DNA of 64,000 bases from CAVSRC01 sp963762605 (GCA_963762605.1 CAVXLJ010000020.1:19262-83261); one strand, 5' to 3'. Numbered from the stretch's first letter, positions 1 to 9,214 are shown. Notes: generated by a model from the sequence alone, not told the origin. Numbers and translations: made by a program.

Positions 1-1144
1 GTTCGGCGGCGACCGCCTTCTCCAGATGCTTGGCGGCCGCGCAGCGCTCTTTCGACAGGGCCATGGCGGCGCTGTCGTATTCGGCACGGGCGACGGCTGC
101 CGCCTTCTCAAGCGCCGCCAGCCGCTCCTCGCCGGATTCGAGCGCGGCAAGGTCGGCGGCCATGCGGACGGCAAGCGCCGGCAGGTCGGCGACGGTGACC
201 GAATGCTTGCGGGCGGCAGCGCGCAGCGCAAACAGGCGCTCCTCGGTGCGCTCCAGATCGCGCGGGTCGAAATCTGTGGCGGCCAGCGCTTTGGCCAGCC
301 CCTGCTCGGCGTCCTCGAGCGCGGAGAGCGCCTTGTCGAGGGCGGCAACCGCGCCGTCGAGCAGACCGCCCGCCTCCGGCGCCTTGCGCTCCAGCCGGCG
401 CACGAGACTCGCCAATATCGGCACCGGCGAGGCACCGCCGGCCACTGTCTCATGCGCCTCGGCAATGTCGCCGGCAATCTTCTCGGCGCGCATCATCTGC
501 TGGCGGCGGTCGGCGAGCGCCTCTTCCTCGTCCGCCTGCGGCGCCAGCGCCTTGAGTTCATCGACCGCGGCACGCAGATAGTCGGCCTCGGCGCTGGCCG
601 ATGCGATCTGGAGCCTGAGGTCGGCCAGCGCCGCATCCGCCTGCCGCCAGGCAGCGTAGGCCGCGGCAACCGCATCGCGCGCGCCATCGAGCCGGCCGAA
701 GGCGTCGAGCAGCGCCCGGTGCATGGCCGGCTCCACCATGGCGCGGTCGGCATGCTGGCCGTGAATTTCGACCAGTGCCGCGCCGACCCGGCGCAGAAGC
801 ACGACCGACACTGGAGAATCGTTGATGAAGGCGCGGCTGCGCCCGTCGGCGCCCTGCACGCGGCGGAGAATGAGGTCGCCGTCCGCCGCAATGCCGCTCT
901 CGGCGAGAATCGCCCGCGCCGGATGGTCGACGGCCACGTCGAATTCTGCGGTGACGTCGCCCTGGGCGCTGTCCTCGCGCACCAGCGAGGCATCGCCGCG
1001 CCCGCCGAGCGCCAGCGACAGGGCATCGAGCAAAATGGATTTGCCGGCGCCGGTCTCGCCGGTAAACGCCGTCAGCCCGGCGGAAAAGTCCGTGCTCAGA
1101 CGGTCGATGATGACGATATCGCGTATGGCAAGGGCGACGAGCAT
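1..1144 (-). CDS. recN: DNA repair protein RecN (3' end beyond left edge)
   Basis: RecN is an SMC-like ATPase that acts at double-strand breaks in recombinational repair. Translating the minus strand from an ATG at 1144 gives MLVALAIRDIVIID followed by the Walker A motif GETGAGKS near residue 25, then a long alanine- and arginine-rich helical stretch consistent with the coiled-coil arm. About 381 codons are visible before the window ends, so the C-terminal ATPase lobe with Walker B is not seen. It follows bamD by 28 bp in the same direction, as usual at the end of the dcw cluster in this order. No stop codon lies within the visible part. Confidence 0.93.
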   Translation of the reverse strand, partial: MLVALAIRDIVIIDRLSTDFSAGLTAFTGETGAGKSILLDALSLALGGRGDASLVREDSAQGDVTAEFDVAVDHPARAILAESGIAADGDLILRRVQGADGRSRAFINDSPVSVVLLRRVGAALVEIHGQHADRAMVEPAMHRALLDAFGRLDGARDAVAAAYAAWRQADAALADLRLQIASASAEADYLRAAVDELKALAPQADEEEALADRRQQMMRAEKIAGDIAEAHETVAGGASPVPILASLVRRLERKAPEAGGLLDGAVAALDKALSALEDAEQGLAKALAATDFDPRDLERTEERLFALRAAARKHSVTVADLPALAVRMAADLAALESGEERLAALEKAAAVARAEYDSAAMALSKERCAAAKHLEKAVAAE

Positions 1145-1172
1145 GGCCGCACCGGCAGGAAGCGGAATCGAA

Positions 1173-2006
1173 TCAGCTCGTATTCTTGCCGGCAAACACC
1201 TTGCTGATCCACGACCCCGTGTTCTCGCGCGGCTCCAGGCCACCGGTCTTGAGGAGCTTGTAGGCGTCCTTGTACCAGGTGCTGTCGGGGAAATTGTGCC
1301 CGAGAACGGCCGTGGCGGTCTGCGCCTCGCTGGTCAGGCCGAGCGCCATGTTGGCCTCGGTCAGCCGCTCCAGCGCCTCCTCGACGTGGCGGGTCGTCTG
1401 GTACTGGGTGACAACGATCTTGAAGCGATTGATCGCCGCCAGATAGTTGCGCTGCTCAAGGTAGTAGCGGCCGATCTGCATCTCCTTGCCGGCGAGCTGA
1501 TCATTGCAGGCGATGATCTTGTCCTTGGCGTCGGTGACGTATTCCGAATCCGGGTAGTTGTTGACGATCTCCTCGAAGGCGGCGAGCGCCTTGCGGGTCA
1601 TGGACTGATCGCGGGTGACGTCCGGCATCCGGCGGAAATAGGACAGACCGATCAAGTAGCTCGCATAAGCCGCGTCCGGGCTGCCGGGATAAAGCGCCAG
1701 GTAACGGTTACCGGAGGCAACGGTCGTGTCGTAATCACCCCGCTTGTAGCTGGTGAAGGTCGACATGATCAGCGCCTTGCGGGCGTAGTCCGAATAGGGA
1801 TGCTGGCGGTCGACCTCGTCGAAGCTCTTGGTTGCGTCCTTGAACTTGCCGCCATTCAGGTAGGCCAGGCCCTCATTGTAGAGGGTGCCGGCCGGCTGGT
1901 CATTGGCGAAGGCGTCGGGGGTACCGACGGTCGACTTGGTACAGCCCGCCATGCCCACCAGCGCCAGCCCCAACAGCAACCACCGCAGCCGCGCCAGCCG
2001 CTGCAT
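1173..2006 (-). CDS. bamD: Outer membrane protein assembly factor BamD
   Basis: BamD is the essential TPR lipoprotein of the BAM complex, which inserts beta-barrel proteins in the outer membrane. The 277-residue product starts MQRLARLRWLLLGLALVGMAGC, a lipoprotein signal whose lipidated Cys is residue 22. TPR-type repeats follow, including LYNEGLAYLNGGKFKDATKSF and a later ALAAFEEIVNNYPDSEY. An open frame continues upstream to 2072, but those residues precede the signal peptide, so the ATG at 2006 is preferred. It lies between lpxC and recN, the usual alphaproteobacterial order. Confidence 0.95.
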   Translation of the reverse strand: MQRLARLRWLLLGLALVGMAGCTKSTVGTPDAFANDQPAGTLYNEGLAYLNGGKFKDATKSFDEVDRQHPYSDYARKALIMSTFTSYKRGDYDTTVASGNRYLALYPGSPDAAYASYLIGLSYFRRMPDVTRDQSMTRKALAAFEEIVNNYPDSEYVTDAKDKIIACNDQLAGKEMQIGRYYLEQRNYLAAINRFKIVVTQYQTTRHVEEALERLTEANMALGLTSEAQTATAVLGHNFPDSTWYKDAYKLLKTGGLEPRENTGSWISKVFAGKNTS

Positions 2007-2186
2007 CGTCGCCGGCCCAATAAATGAATCAAATCCCGGTCGCACGCCCTGCCCGCCTCTCGTCTCGCTCACGGTCCACGCCGCAGCTTTCTAGCCGAAA
2101 ACCGTCGGCTCCGCCATGTCTCCGGATGACAGGGTCGTGGCACGCATTTGTGGCAATTTCCGGCCGTATCCGGCCGAGCAGCGAGA

Positions 2187-3143
2187 TCAGGCCGCTTCCG
2201 GGCCGATGGCGGCGGCCTGCGTGGCGTGCACGGCGACCTCGTGGCGCTCGCCGATATCGGCATCACTGCCCCACGTCCAAGCGCTTTGGTCGGAAAACAG
2301 TGCCGCCAGTGCGGCGACGTTGAGCTTGTGGCCGCCACGCGAGGAGCGGTAGAGCCCGCGAATCGGCGCGCCGGCCAGCGCCAGATCGCCGACGACGTCG
2401 AGCGCCTTGTGGCGCACGCATTCGTCGACGAAGCGCAGCCCCTCCGGGTTGATGACCCGGTCGTCGCCGATCACCAGGGCATTGTCGAGCGAGGCGCCCT
2501 GCGCCAGGCCGCGCGCCCAAAGCTGCTCGACATCGGCAAGGAAGCCGAAGGTGCGCGCCCGCGCCAGTTCGCGCCGGAACACGTCGCCGTCGATATCGGC
2601 AGCGAACTGCTGACGCCCGACCAGCGGATTGGGGAATTCGATCTCGACCTCAATGCGCATGCCGTCATAGGGCAAGAATTCGGCACGGGCGGCGCCAAGG
2701 CGCACCGCCACCGGACGCAGCACCTTGATGAAACTCCGCGGTGCATCGAGCGCAGCGATACCGGCTTCGTCGACGGCCTCCAGAAACGCCCCCGCGCTGC
2801 CGTCCATCACCGGAACCTCAGGCCCGTCGATCTCAATCGTCGCGTTATCGACATCGAGCGCGCTGAGGGTCGCCATCAGATGCTCTATCGTCGCCACCGA
2901 AGAACCGTTGAAGCCGACCACCGTGCAGAAGTCGGTGGCGCTGACATTCGTGTAGTGGGCGCGAACCGCGTCGTGGCCGTCCTCGCCGCTCAGGCGCTGG
3001 AAGCGAATGCCACTGCCCGCCTCGGCGGGGTGAATGGTCAGCGACGCCGGGCGACCGCTGTGGACACCGATCCCGCAGACCGTCGCACTACGGCGCAGCG
3101 TGTTCTGTTTGCCCGCTAACCGGCCACCCGCCATGCTCAGCAC
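2187..3143 (-). CDS. lpxC: UDP-3-O-acyl-N-acetylglucosamine deacetylase LpxC
   Basis: LpxC is the zinc hydrolase that catalyses the committed step of lipid A synthesis. The 318-residue protein has the family's duplicated fold. The first zinc His is in TIEHLMA (His88), and the second motif DECVRHKALDVVGDLALAG (near residue 250) supplies the remaining His and Asp ligands. Length is normal for the family. It is separated from ftsZ by about 200 bp that carry a strong hairpin, so it may have its own promoter although it is co-oriented with the dcw genes. Confidence 0.97.
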   Translation of the reverse strand: MLSMAGGRLAGKQNTLRRSATVCGIGVHSGRPASLTIHPAEAGSGIRFQRLSGEDGHDAVRAHYTNVSATDFCTVVGFNGSSVATIEHLMATLSALDVDNATIEIDGPEVPVMDGSAGAFLEAVDEAGIAALDAPRSFIKVLRPVAVRLGAARAEFLPYDGMRIEVEIEFPNPLVGRQQFAADIDGDVFRRELARARTFGFLADVEQLWARGLAQGASLDNALVIGDDRVINPEGLRFVDECVRHKALDVVGDLALAGAPIRGLYRSSRGGHKLNVAALAALFSDQSAWTWGSDADIGERHEVAVHATQAAAIGPEAA

Positions 3144-3292
3144 CCGCCCCCAAAAAACCCGATTCCCGCCACGTCGATGGCAAGACTAGTCGGGGCCGCA
3201 GGCGCCGCCAAATCACGCTTTCTAACCCATTGTAACGGCCGATGGCCCCGATCGACCCGGGCGGGTGCCCCAATCATTTCAACAGGTTGGGG

Positions 3293-3323
3293 CGGGACTG
3301 CTGCCGGGCCGGCAGCAGTCCCG
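3293..3323 (-). terminator. 13-bp perfect hairpin between ftsZ and lpxC
   Basis: The arms at 3293-3305 (CGGGACTGCTGCC) and 3311-3323 are perfectly complementary with a 5-base loop. The hairpin begins directly before the ftsZ stop side of the gap. On the minus strand no T-run follows, so it may be an attenuating or mRNA-stabilising structure rather than an efficient intrinsic terminator. A weaker CCCCAA/TTGGGG pair sits beside it at about 3268-3292. Confidence 0.5.
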
Positions 3324-3347
3324 TGAACCACGTTTGTCAGCGTCCGC

Positions 3348-5183
3348 CTAGTTCGCCTGGCGGCGCAGGAAGGCCGGGATCTCCAGCTCGTCGTCGGCTG
3401 GCCGACCCTCGCGCGGCTGCGGTCGGCCGTGCGGATCGAGTTTGCCGGCACGCGGCCGGTAGAGACCATCCTGCGAAGCCGCGGCGCGATCGGCAGGCTG
3501 ACGCGGCTGAGGCTGCACCGCGGGCCGCGGCGCTTCGGTCGCACGCGGCGGCACGCGCTCCGGCGTGTGGGACGGCTGACCGGCACCGATCGGATCGTCC
3601 TCACGCCGGCCGAGGCCGACGCTCGCCAGACGGCGCAGCAGGCTCATCGGACCGCGATCCTCTTCATGGCGCGGTGCCGGGTGAGGTTGGCGATGGGCCT
3701 CGTATTGGCGCCGGGCCACCGGCGGGAAGTCCTCGACCCGCGGGATGCGCTGCGGCGGCAGCTCAGGCGCCGGCGGAATGAACGGCTCGTCGGCCGCCGG
3801 TCCACTGGCCTCTTCCTCGACCGGAGGCGGCGTCTCCGCCTCGATGTCGGCCATGCCGTAGTCGATGGCAGGGGCCGGAGCGAGCGGCGCGATGGTGATG
3901 CCGCTGTCGTGGCTGCGGGCGGCCGGCGACGGCGTTTCCGCCGCGACGCGGCCGACGGCAGAGGCAAACGCCTCGCGCGACAGATCGGCGGTCTCCCGCT
4001 TCGCGGCCGGCGCCGCTGCAACGCTGGCTGCCGGTGCTGCCTGGGCGACGGCCGGCCTGGCGGCTTGCGGCGCCGGCTGCGCCACCTGGGCGACGGCCGG
4101 CTGCGCTGCTGCCGGCCTGGCCGCGACGGCTGCCGGCTGCGACTGGGCGATGTTGCGCAGGCGCTGGCTCATCTCGGCGGTCCGCGCCTCGACCGTGGCA
4201 TCCTCGCTACGGATGCCGCTGTTGTCGATGCCGGTGGCGACCACCGACACGCGGACGATCCCTTCGAGCTCTTCCTCGAAGGTCGCGCCGAGGATGATGT
4301 TGGCGTCGGGATCGACCTCCTCGCGGATGCGCGTGGCGGCTTCATCGACCTCGAACAAAGTGAGGTCCTTGCCGCCGGTGATCGAGATCAGCAGGCCGCG
4401 GGCGCCCTTCATCGAGGTTTCGTCGAGCAGCGGATTGGCGATGGCCGCCTCGGCCGCCTGGATGGCACGGCGATCGCCGGAGGCTTCGCCGGTGCCCATC
4501 ATCGCCTTGCCCATCTCGCGCATGACCGAGCGCACGTCGGCGAAATCGAGGTTGATCAGGCCTTCCTTGACCATCAGGTCGGTGATGCAGGCAACGCCGG
4601 AGTAGAGCACCTGGTCGGCCATGGCGAAGGCGTCGGCGAAGGTGGTCTTCTCGTTGGCGATCAGAAAGAGGTTCTGGTTGGGGATGACGATCAGCGTGTC
4701 GACGCAGGCCTGCAGTTCCTGGATGCCGGCATCGGCGACGCGCATGCGCCGCTGGCCCTCGAACTGGAACGGCTTGGTGACGACGCCCACCGTGAGGATG
4801 CCGGCCTCGCGCGCTGCCCGCGCGATGATCGGGGCCGCCCCCGTGCCGGTGCCGCCGCCCATGCCGGCGGTGACGAAGACCATGTGCGAGCCCGACAGAT
4901 GATCGGTGATCTCGTCGATCGCCTCCTCCGCCGCGGCGCGCCCGATCTCCGGTTGCGAACCGGCGCCGAGGCCCTCGGTGACGGCGACGCCCATCTGGAT
5001 GAGGCGCTCCGCCCTGGACGAGGACAGGGCCTGTGAATCGGTATTGGCGACCACGAACTCGCACCCGACCAGACCGGAGCGGATCATGTTGTTGATCGCG
5101 TTGCCGCCGGCACCGCCGACGCCAAACACGGTGATCTTCGGCTTCAGTTCCTTTATGTCGGGCATTTGCAGATTGATCGTCAT
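3348..5183 (-). CDS. ftsZ: Cell division protein FtsZ
   Basis: FtsZ is the tubulin-like GTPase that forms the cytokinetic ring. The start at 5183 gives MTINLQMPDIKELKPKITVF, the typical alphaproteobacterial N-terminus, and GAGG lies 9-13 nt upstream; an in-frame start at 5204 would add seven atypical residues. The GTP signature GGGTGTG is at residues 109-115, and the T7-loop region NLDFADVRSVM follows. An unusually long Ala/Pro-rich linker of about 250 residues leads to the conserved C-terminal peptide EIPAFLRRQAN, which binds FtsA and other partners. At 611 residues it is much longer than E. coli FtsZ but normal for this order. It lies 105 bp after ftsA. Confidence 0.98.
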   Translation of the reverse strand: MTINLQMPDIKELKPKITVFGVGGAGGNAINNMIRSGLVGCEFVVANTDSQALSSSRAERLIQMGVAVTEGLGAGSQPEIGRAAAEEAIDEITDHLSGSHMVFVTAGMGGGTGTGAAPIIARAAREAGILTVGVVTKPFQFEGQRRMRVADAGIQELQACVDTLIVIPNQNLFLIANEKTTFADAFAMADQVLYSGVACITDLMVKEGLINLDFADVRSVMREMGKAMMGTGEASGDRRAIQAAEAAIANPLLDETSMKGARGLLISITGGKDLTLFEVDEAATRIREEVDPDANIILGATFEEELEGIVRVSVVATGIDNSGIRSEDATVEARTAEMSQRLRNIAQSQPAAVAARPAAAQPAVAQVAQPAPQAARPAVAQAAPAASVAAAPAAKRETADLSREAFASAVGRVAAETPSPAARSHDSGITIAPLAPAPAIDYGMADIEAETPPPVEEEASGPAADEPFIPPAPELPPQRIPRVEDFPPVARRQYEAHRQPHPAPRHEEDRGPMSLLRRLASVGLGRREDDPIGAGQPSHTPERVPPRATEAPRPAVQPQPRQPADRAAASQDGLYRPRAGKLDPHGRPQPREGRPADDELEIPAFLRRQAN

Positions 5184-5288
5184 GGTAGCCTCGTCGTCTC
5201 TCACTCTCTTGGCCGTCCGCGCGTCCCGTCGGCCTGGTCCCTTACCGGTTGGAGGCCGCCGCCGCGGTCTCCAGCGCCCGCGCGGCGC

Positions 5289-6611
5289 CTAAAAGCTCTC
5301 CTTGAACCACTGGCCAACACGGGCGAGGTAGCCGCCCGTTCCGGTCATGGCCAAAGGCATCTCGTTGCCATCGTCGATCTGTTCCATCTCGGCGACCTGC
5401 GGATAGACAAGCATGCCGACGGCGGCCGCAAACGCCGGGCCGCGTGCCGTTTCGGGCAGGCCGACGATGCCGAGCGGCCGGCCGTGGCGGACGTTGCGCG
5501 CCAGAATCCGGCGCGCCGCCTCGCTGAGGCCGTTGAGCTGGCTGGCCCCGCCGACCAGCACCATGCGGCGACCGACAAGGCCGGCGAAGCCAGAGGCGTT
5601 GAGCCGATCGCGCACCAGTTCCAGAATCTCCTCGACACGCGCCCGCACGATACGGGTGAGGGCCGAGCGCGGCACATGGTTGGGCACCAGGCGCTCGTCC
5701 TCGTCGCCGATCGGCGGCACCGCGAGCACGTCGCGCTCGTCCGCCAGCCCGGGCAGCGCGCTGCCGTAGATCGTCTTCAGCCGCTCGGCATCCTCGATGC
5801 GGGTCGACAGGCCGCGCGCGATATCATTGGTGATGTGCTGGCCGCCGACCGCGATCGCGTCGACATGGACGAACTGGCCGCGGCTGAACACGGCGATGGA
5901 GGTGGTGCCGCCGCCGAAATCGATGACCGCGCTGCCCAGCTCGGCCTCGTCGTCGACCAGCGTCGACAGGCCGCTGGCATAGGGGGCGGCGACCATCGCG
6001 GCGACCGACAGGTGGCAGCGGTTGATGCACAGTTCGAGATTGGCAAGCGTCGGCGCGTCACCGGTGACGACATGCATGTCGACGCCGAGCCGGCGGCCGA
6101 CCATGCCGCGCGGGTCGGCAATTCCGCCCTCGCCATCGAGCGAATAGCCGATCGGCAGCGAATGCACGGCCGCGCGCCCCTCGCTGATCGAGTGGCGGCG
6201 ACCCTCGGCGAGCACGCGTCCGATATCGGCGTCGGCGATCTCCTCGCCCGGGAGCGACACCGAAGCGGCATAGCTTTCACTCGCCAACCGTCCACAGGTG
6301 ACGCTGACGATGAGCGATTCGACGGTGACGCCGGCCATGCGCTCGGCGGCATCGACGGCGCAGCGGATGGCCTGTTCGGCCGCCTCGAGATTGGTGACCA
6401 CGCCCGACTTGATGCCGCGCGAACGCTGATGGCCGATGCCGAGCACCTCGATGGCATGGGTGCGGCCGCGCAGCGCCTCGCCCGGCGCGCACGGCGTCAG
6501 CCGGGCGATCAGGCAGAACACCTTGCTCGACCCGACGTCGAGGACCGACACCACCTGCGCGCGGCGCGACAAGCCGTGGCCACCCTGATGAGATTTGCCG
6601 AAGAGGTGCAT
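5289..6611 (-). CDS. ftsA: Cell division protein FtsA
   Basis: FtsA is the actin-like ATPase that tethers FtsZ to the membrane. The 440-residue product shows the phosphate-1 motif SVLDVGSSKVFCLIA near residue 22, a phosphate-2 motif AVIDFGGGTTSIAVF, and an adenosine-type motif VLVGGASQLNGL. It ends in a short amphipathic segment, YLARVGQWFKESF, the membrane-targeting helix. The ATG at 6611 overlaps the ftsQ stop by one base (TGATG). A GTG one codon earlier is also possible and would overlap by four. Translational coupling to ftsQ is likely. Confidence 0.97.
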   Translation of the reverse strand: MHLFGKSHQGGHGLSRRAQVVSVLDVGSSKVFCLIARLTPCAPGEALRGRTHAIEVLGIGHQRSRGIKSGVVTNLEAAEQAIRCAVDAAERMAGVTVESLIVSVTCGRLASESYAASVSLPGEEIADADIGRVLAEGRRHSISEGRAAVHSLPIGYSLDGEGGIADPRGMVGRRLGVDMHVVTGDAPTLANLELCINRCHLSVAAMVAAPYASGLSTLVDDEAELGSAVIDFGGGTTSIAVFSRGQFVHVDAIAVGGQHITNDIARGLSTRIEDAERLKTIYGSALPGLADERDVLAVPPIGDEDERLVPNHVPRSALTRIVRARVEEILELVRDRLNASGFAGLVGRRMVLVGGASQLNGLSEAARRILARNVRHGRPLGIVGLPETARGPAFAAAVGMLVYPQVAEMEQIDDGNEMPLAMTGTGGYLARVGQWFKESF

Positions 6612-7522
6612 CACGTATTCGTCCTCTGACGGCGCGCGAGCTTGTCACGCTCTTTGAGGAGATCCTTGCGGGCCGCGAGCCCCTTCTCGTCCAGCCGCAC
6701 GATCATCTGGTCGGGCAGGCGCATGTCGACCGTGGTGATCTCGCGCGACAAGAGCTTCTTCTGCTGATCGAGGCGCGCCACCGTGGCCAGCGCCGCCGCC
6801 GGCTTGTCGACCGGCAACATCACTTCGATGCCGCTGTCGAGCACGACGTTCCAGCGCTCGCCGGAGATGAGCACGCCGGCACGCACATGGCCGGCGATGT
6901 CCGGCTGGCTGCCGATCAGGTCGACGAATTCGCGCGCATGCTCGGCCGCGCCGGGCCCGACGACGAACGGCAGGTGTGCGTAGCGGTCGTCGATGGCATT
7001 GGTGATCACGTGGCCGGCATCGTCGATCAGCGACAGATCTTCGTCGTGCTGCCAGATGGCGAACGGCGTGCGCTCGGCGATGACGACTTCGAGCGTATTG
7101 GGGAAGAGCTTCTTGAGGGTCGCGTGGCTCACCCACGGCAACAACTCGACGCGGGCGCGGGCGGCATCCACGTCATAAGTGAGCAGCGAGGGATCCTGTT
7201 TGATGTCCAGCCGGTCGAGCACCGCGACCTCTGAGGTCTCGCTCTGGCCGGTGATCTTAACCTCGGTGATGGCCAGCCCCGACCAGGCGCTGACTGCCGA
7301 GGCGACGCTCATCGCCCGCCCGCCGGTGATGGCGCCGGCAATCGTCGTGGCCAAAGCCAGCGCAATGAAGGCCTTGAGCCCGAAGCGCCGCGGCAGGCGC
7401 CAATCGCGCTTTTCAAGCGCCCGCACCGGACGGCGCAGGAAGCGCGGCAGCACGCGCGGCGTCACCGCCGCGCCGTGGGCGGCGGTCGTGACACCGGGAA
7501 CGTCTGTCGCTAGCGGCCGCAA
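6611..7522 (-). CDS. ftsQ: Cell division protein FtsQ
   Basis: FtsQ is a bitopic divisome protein linking early and late division proteins. The product has a basic cytoplasmic tail, one membrane segment (FIALALATTIAGAITG), a POTRA domain (AITEVKITGQSETSEVAVLDRL) and a FtsQ/DivIB domain (PWVSHATLKKLFPNTLEVVIAER). I chose the TTG at 7522 because GGAGG sits 7 nt upstream. A GTG at 7543 has only a weak site and would lengthen the overlap with ddl. Either way the 5' end overlaps the end of ddl, and the stop overlaps ftsA. Confidence 0.93.
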   Translation of the reverse strand: MRPLATDVPGVTTAAHGAAVTPRVLPRFLRRPVRALEKRDWRLPRRFGLKAFIALALATTIAGAITGGRAMSVASAVSAWSGLAITEVKITGQSETSEVAVLDRLDIKQDPSLLTYDVDAARARVELLPWVSHATLKKLFPNTLEVVIAERTPFAIWQHDEDLSLIDDAGHVITNAIDDRYAHLPFVVGPGAAEHAREFVDLIGSQPDIAGHVRAGVLISGERWNVVLDSGIEVMLPVDKPAAALATVARLDQQKKLLSREITTVDMRLPDQMIVRLDEKGLAARKDLLKERDKLARRQRTNT

Positions 7523-8430
7523 GATGCGTCCTCCACCATCCACCGCACGAGCTTCCCGAATTCCATGCCGCCATAGGCCGCCATGTCGGGAACCAGTGAC
7601 GTCGCCGTCATGCCGGGCTGCGTGTTGACTTCGAGGCAGACCACACCGTCCATGCCCTCCAGCCGGTCGTCGTAGCGGAAGTCGGCCCGACTGACCCCAC
7701 GGCAGCCCAATGCCTGATGGGCGCGTAGAGCAAGCATCTGTATATTTTGGTAAATAATCGGTGAAATTTCCGCCGGCAGAACGTGTTGCGATCCGCCCGC
7801 GTCATATTTGGCGTGATAGTCGTAGAATCCGCTTTCCGTAACGATATCAATGATATCGAGAGGTTTGTTGCCAAGAACGGCACAGGTCAGCTCGCGCCCG
7901 GCGATATAGCGTTCGACCATGACCGTTTCGCCATAAGGCCAATTGTCCGCGTACAGCTGCTGCGGCGGATGAGTCGCGTCCGCCTTGACGATGAAGACGC
8001 CGAAGGTCGAGCCCTCCGCCGGCGGCTTGACCACGTAGGGCGGCGCCATGACATGCGCCTCGGCCGCCGCGAAGCGGCTGACCAGGATCAATTCGGCGAC
8101 CGGTATGCCGGCGGCCTTCAGCACGTGCTTGGCGCGCGGCTTGTCCATGGCCAGCGCCGAGGCGAGCACGCCGGAATGGGTATAGGGGATGGCGAGCACT
8201 TCGAGGATGCCCTGGATGCAGCCGTCCTCGCCGAAGGGGCCGTGCAGCGCGTTGAAGACGACATCCGGGTGCAGCCGCGTCAGCACCTCGGCAATGTCGC
8301 GCCCGACATCGACACGGGTGACGCGATAGCCCTCGCCCTCCAGTGCGTCGGCGCAGGCCTTGCCGGAATTGAGCGACACTGGCCGCTCGCTCGACCAGCC
8401 GCCCATCAGAACTGCAACGTGCGTGACCAC
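7510..8430 (-). CDS. ddl: D-alanine--D-alanine ligase
   Basis: Ddl makes the D-Ala-D-Ala dipeptide for the peptidoglycan stem. The 306-residue protein has the N-terminal motif VAVLMGGWSSERPVSLNSG, the HGPFGEDG loop near residue 65, and the ATP-grasp domain with VVKPPAEGSTFGV, CLEVNTQPGMT and CRGVSRADFRYD. Length fits DdlB. The start at 8430 is a GTG with GAGGG just upstream. It is the first gene after a 260-bp gap that contains a possible CtrA site, so it may begin a ddl-ftsQ-ftsA-ftsZ transcript. Confidence 0.97.
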   Translation of the reverse strand: MVTHVAVLMGGWSSERPVSLNSGKACADALEGEGYRVTRVDVGRDIAEVLTRLHPDVVFNALHGPFGEDGCIQGILEVLAIPYTHSGVLASALAMDKPRAKHVLKAAGIPVAELILVSRFAAAEAHVMAPPYVVKPPAEGSTFGVFIVKADATHPPQQLYADNWPYGETVMVERYIAGRELTCAVLGNKPLDIIDIVTESGFYDYHAKYDAGGSQHVLPAEISPIIYQNIQMLALRAHQALGCRGVSRADFRYDDRLEGMDGVVCLEVNTQPGMTATSLVPDMAAYGGMEFGKLVRWMVEDASCGR

Positions 8431-8486
8431 CGACCCTCAGACCCGTTCTTTCGAATCGCACCAATGGGCCACTATGGCGGCGGAAA

Positions 8487-8506
8487 TGGTTAATAATCGT
8501 TAACCA
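8487..8506 (-). promoter_or_regulatory. Candidate CtrA box upstream of ddl-ftsQAZ
   Basis: A perfect 7-bp inverted repeat, TGGTTAA-6 nt-TTAACCA, lies about 57 bp upstream of ddl. Read on the minus strand it contains TTAAC-N5-TTAACCAT, close to the CtrA consensus TTAA-N7-TTAAC and containing the half-site TTAACCAT. CtrA controls ftsQA and ftsZ in Caulobacter. Assigning this site to CtrA is inference; the spacing is one base short of the canonical full site. The rest of the gap (8431-8691) shows no gene. Confidence 0.45.
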
Positions 8507-8691
8507 AACCGGTCCCGGCGGCACTTTCTGCGAAAAATCGGCGGCTGTTGCGGCGGGGACTCAGGAGGAGGAGCGCGCCGCCCCGCGCATCGACCCAGGC
8601 AAGCGCCGAGGGCACACCGGTCCGGGTAGAAATCGTCGCCCCGGAAAGGCCGCGGCCCGCGCGGTCCACCGGCTCTGTTTTCAACGAAAAA

Positions 8692-9093
8692 TCAGAGAGA
8701 TGCCTGAAGTTTCTGAATCGCCTCGCTGCCAATTGCTTCATCGATTTCGGGGCTCGAACCAGAAATCCCGACCGCGCCGGCGCACTGGCCATCGAGCAGG
8801 ATCGGCACACCGCCAATTCCGGGGAAGTCCGCCGACGGCGTCGTGGCGGATCGCCGGTGCATCTCGGCGATGGCCTGGGTGGTGACGCCCACCGTTGCCG
8901 CGACGCGGGCCTTGGCGCTCGCCAGGCCGACGGTATAGCTCCGCGCACCGTCCATCCGGGCGAAATGCAGCAGGTTGCCTGCATCGTCCGCCACCGCCAC
9001 GCTGACCGCCACGGAGCGTTCGGTGGCCGCGTGAAGGCATGCCGCTGACAGGGCCTGGGCATCCAAGAATGTGAGGGAAGGTTTCAGGCGCAT
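8692..9093 (-). CDS. GlcG/HbpS family haem-binding-like protein
   Basis: The 133-residue product starts MRLKPSLTFLDAQALSAAC and contains the family features ADDAGNLLHFARMDGAR, ASAKARVAATVG, and the C-terminal GGVPILLDGQCAGAVGISGSSPEID. This is the GlcG/HbpS-like fold (PF03928), whose members include a haem-binding sensor partner and proteins of glycolate or diol operons; the molecular role of most is unknown. The ATG at 9093 has AAGGAG about 9 nt upstream, while the longer open frame to 9747 runs antisense-phase through murB and was rejected. It sits inside the cell wall cluster between murB and ddl, an unusual neighbour with no obvious wall function. Confidence 0.85.
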   Translation of the reverse strand: MRLKPSLTFLDAQALSAACLHAATERSVAVSVAVADDAGNLLHFARMDGARSYTVGLASAKARVAATVGVTTQAIAEMHRRSATTPSADFPGIGGVPILLDGQCAGAVGISGSSPEIDEAIGSEAIQKLQASL

Positions 9094-9214
9094 CGCCAGA
9101 CTCTCCTTGCTGGCGCTACGCGCCACGCGACGGCGGGATGCCGTCACATGGTTTCTAATTATACCACGTCGAAAATCCGCCGGACAAGGTGAACGGCGGA
9201 CGGGAGTGCGGGTG

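Noticed and set aside
3429..5036. 535-codon open frame opposite ftsZ
   Set aside because: High-GC codon bias keeps the antisense frame open; the minus strand encodes clear FtsZ.
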